Of a stretch of 6,296 bases of DNA, positions 4,968 through 6,296 are shown one piece after another. The notes below the pieces were generated by a model. It was not told where the DNA came from. It was given only the letters and a program-made list of their open reading frames with translations, and searched no databases. Location: positions 1 to 6,296 of the forward strand of contig PMYY01000070.1 in the NCBI GenBank assembly GCA_003170655.1, written 5' to 3'. The position numbers and the translations under genes were made by a program. How positions within the stretch are numbered: the stretch's first letter is position 1; each line of letters opens with the position of its first letter. This stretch comes from Nitrospiraceae bacterium. GTDB taxonomy: Bacteria > Nitrospirota > Thermodesulfovibrionia > Thermodesulfovibrionales > Dissulfurispiraceae.

Positions 4968-6296
4968 ATGCAAACAGATCGCAAGATCAGTCTCACTCAG
5001 ATTCAGTCAACTTTTATGGAAACTTTTGGGATAGGTCGCACTGCCTCGCTTATCGCCATTGTTCTTATCGTTGTGGTTACGGTCTTTGCTGCTTACTGGT
5101 TTTTTCATTCCGCACCGCCCGACACGGTTACCATCACAAGTGGTCCCGCTGGCAGCATCTTTCAGATGAATGCCGAGAAATACCGCAAGATATTGGCGCG
5201 CAATGGGGTCAAGTTGAAAATCCTCCCATCCCAAGGATCGCAGGAAAATCTAAAGAGACTGGCCAACCCATCCTTTCACGTTGACATTGGATTCGTTCAG
5301 GGCGGAGTAACCGGCGGACTGAAGATCGATGACCTGGTCTCGCTAGGAAGCATTTCCCATCAACCCATCCTTGTTTTTTATCGGAGTAATGATCCAATCG
5401 ATCTGCTTTCCCAACTAACCGGCAGAAGGCTGGCTATCGGGCCTGAAGGCAGTGGGACGCGTACCATTGCTTTGACGCTGCTTGCAGCAAATGGCATCGA
5501 ACAAGGGGGCGTGACCAAGCTGACGGATCTAGAAGCCGATGAGGCGGTAAAGGCCCTGACGGAGGGTAAAGTGGATGCCGTTTTCATGATGGGAGAATCC
5601 GCTTCGGTACAAAATATGCGTACCCTCCTGATGGCTGATGGAGTTCACCTTTTCGATTTTACACAGGCCGATGGATATACGCGCCGCATCAACTACCTCA
5701 ACAAGTTGGAACTTCCGAAGGGTTCTATAGATTTAGGCAGGAATATTCCATCACATGATATAACATTGATCGGGCCCACGCTTGAACTAATTGCCCGGCC
5801 CAACCTGCATCCGGCCCTGTCGGACCTTTTAATAGAGGCGGCGCAGGAAGTGCACGGAAAGGCCGGTTTGCTTCAGCGCCGCGGCGAGTTTCCATCCCCG
5901 ATGGAGCAAGAAATCGCCATAAGCGCTGATGCGAATCGATACTACAAGTCGGGCAAAAGTTTCCTCTATCGGTATCTGCCGTTCTGGGTGGCAAGCTTGG
6001 TGAGCCGCACCTTTGTAATGGTTGTGCCGATTATTGTGGTCTTGATTCCCAGTCTACGATTCATCCCGATGGTCTTTAGGTGGCGAATCAGGCTGCGCAT
6101 ATTCAGATGGTACAGGGCATTACTGGCTCTTGAAGAAGACCTGGTAGTGGAATTGTCCGCGGAGGGAAGAGAAGCATTGATGACACGTCTCGATAAGATC
6201 GACGAGGCAGTAAATAAAATGAAAGTCCCTGCGTCCTATGCCGACCAATTCTATGAGCTTCGCGGCCACATCGCTTTTGTCAGGAGTCGCCTCTCT
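4968..6296 (+). CDS. TAXI-family TRAP solute receptor, 3'-partial
   Basis: The frame starting with ATG 4968 is open for all 443 codons to the window end. It encodes a TAXI-family (TRAP-associated extracytoplasmic immunogenic) substrate-binding protein. A cytoplasmic tail (1-25) and one membrane segment (about 26-46, ASLIAIVLIVVVTVFAAYWF) lead to the binding domain, which opens with the typical TITSGPAGSIF (55-65). Further landmarks are DIGFVQGG (106-113), IGPEGSGTRT (157-166) and VDAVFMMGESAS (202 onward). A second hydrophobic segment lies at about 341-370, followed by a basic, then charged and helical tail (RWRIRLRIFRWYR...). Soluble TAXI receptors end before such a tail, so this one is probably anchored at both ends. 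The start has GGGGGA 6 bases upstream. No TRAP permease gene is in the window. The family is clear, the ligand is not, and perhaps only a few residues are missing at the C-terminus. Confidence 0.92.
   Translation, partial: MQTDRKISLTQIQSTFMETFGIGRTASLIAIVLIVVVTVFAAYWFFHSAPPDTVTITSGPAGSIFQMNAEKYRKILARNGVKLKILPSQGSQENLKRLANPSFHVDIGFVQGGVTGGLKIDDLVSLGSISHQPILVFYRSNDPIDLLSQLTGRRLAIGPEGSGTRTIALTLLAANGIEQGGVTKLTDLEADEAVKALTEGKVDAVFMMGESASVQNMRTLLMADGVHLFDFTQADGYTRRINYLNKLELPKGSIDLGRNIPSHDITLIGPTLELIARPNLHPALSDLLIEAAQEVHGKAGLLQRRGEFPSPMEQEIAISADANRYYKSGKSFLYRYLPFWVASLVSRTFVMVVPIIVVLIPSLRFIPMVFRWRIRLRIFRWYRALLALEEDLVVELSAEGREALMTRLDKIDEAVNKMKVPASYADQFYELRGHIAFVRSRLS

Noticed and set aside
4892..5284. 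130-codon plus-strand open frame
   Set aside because: It overlaps the TAXI gene in another frame. The TAXI reading has membrane and domain signatures, and this one is rich in Arg, His, Ser and Cys without a pattern.
5007..5994. Several minus-strand open frames opposite the TAXI gene
   Set aside because: All are shadows of the continuous 443-codon TAXI frame.

Overview
No clearly novel multi-gene system is visible in this window. The best leads are a possible terminator/antiterminator switch linking a cold-shock gene to an unrecognised partner gene, and a lipoprotein operon built on a patatin-like hydrolase. The DNA looks like the chromosome of a Gram-negative bacterium: there are two lipoproteins with lipobox signals, a TAXI-type solute receptor with an N-terminal membrane anchor, and a CspA-type protein. 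Moderate GC content, many small gene fragments and this gene mix would fit a Desulfobacterota or Nitrospirota-like organism. That placement is inference, since there is no rRNA or other phylogenetic marker here.

Layout. (1) 1-1140: the 3' part of an IS4-like DDE transposase on +, broken by at least one frameshift and carrying a changed catalytic-motif residue, so probably dead. (2) 1141-1929: a promoter-like sequence, a long leader with a strong hairpin, a 66-residue cold-shock protein gene, a terminator with a competing alternative hairpin, and a 119-residue gene of unrecognised family whose ribosome site touches the terminator T-run. (3) 1930-2190: about 260 bases without a clear gene, holding a 41-codon protein-like stretch that has no start. 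(4) 2191-2385: a small hypothetical gene on + whose stop codon interlocks with that of the convergent operon. (5) 3941-2382 on -: a compact operon of patatin-like lipoprotein, small TPR-like lipoprotein and YjbQ-family protein, using TTG, GTG and ATG starts with good ribosome sites and 4-base or 13-base junctions. (6) about 4037-4563: a scar where a headless minus-strand fragment and a headless response-regulator receiver domain meet back to back. (7) 4564-4967: non-coding DNA with a perfect -10 hexamer flanked by a 9-bp inverted repeat. (8) 4968-6296: a TAXI-family TRAP solute receptor, open for 443 codons and running off the window, with membrane segments at both ends of its periplasmic domain.

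How the parts fit. The csp gene and its neighbour may form one transcription unit tuned by terminator read-through, and Csp proteins are known to act on such hairpins. The patatin, TPR and YjbQ genes are tightly packed and probably co-translated, which suggests envelope-lipid work by the first two products. The transposase remnant and the two truncated fragments show that the region has been rearranged. No tRNA, rRNA, CRISPR array or intact mobile element was seen.
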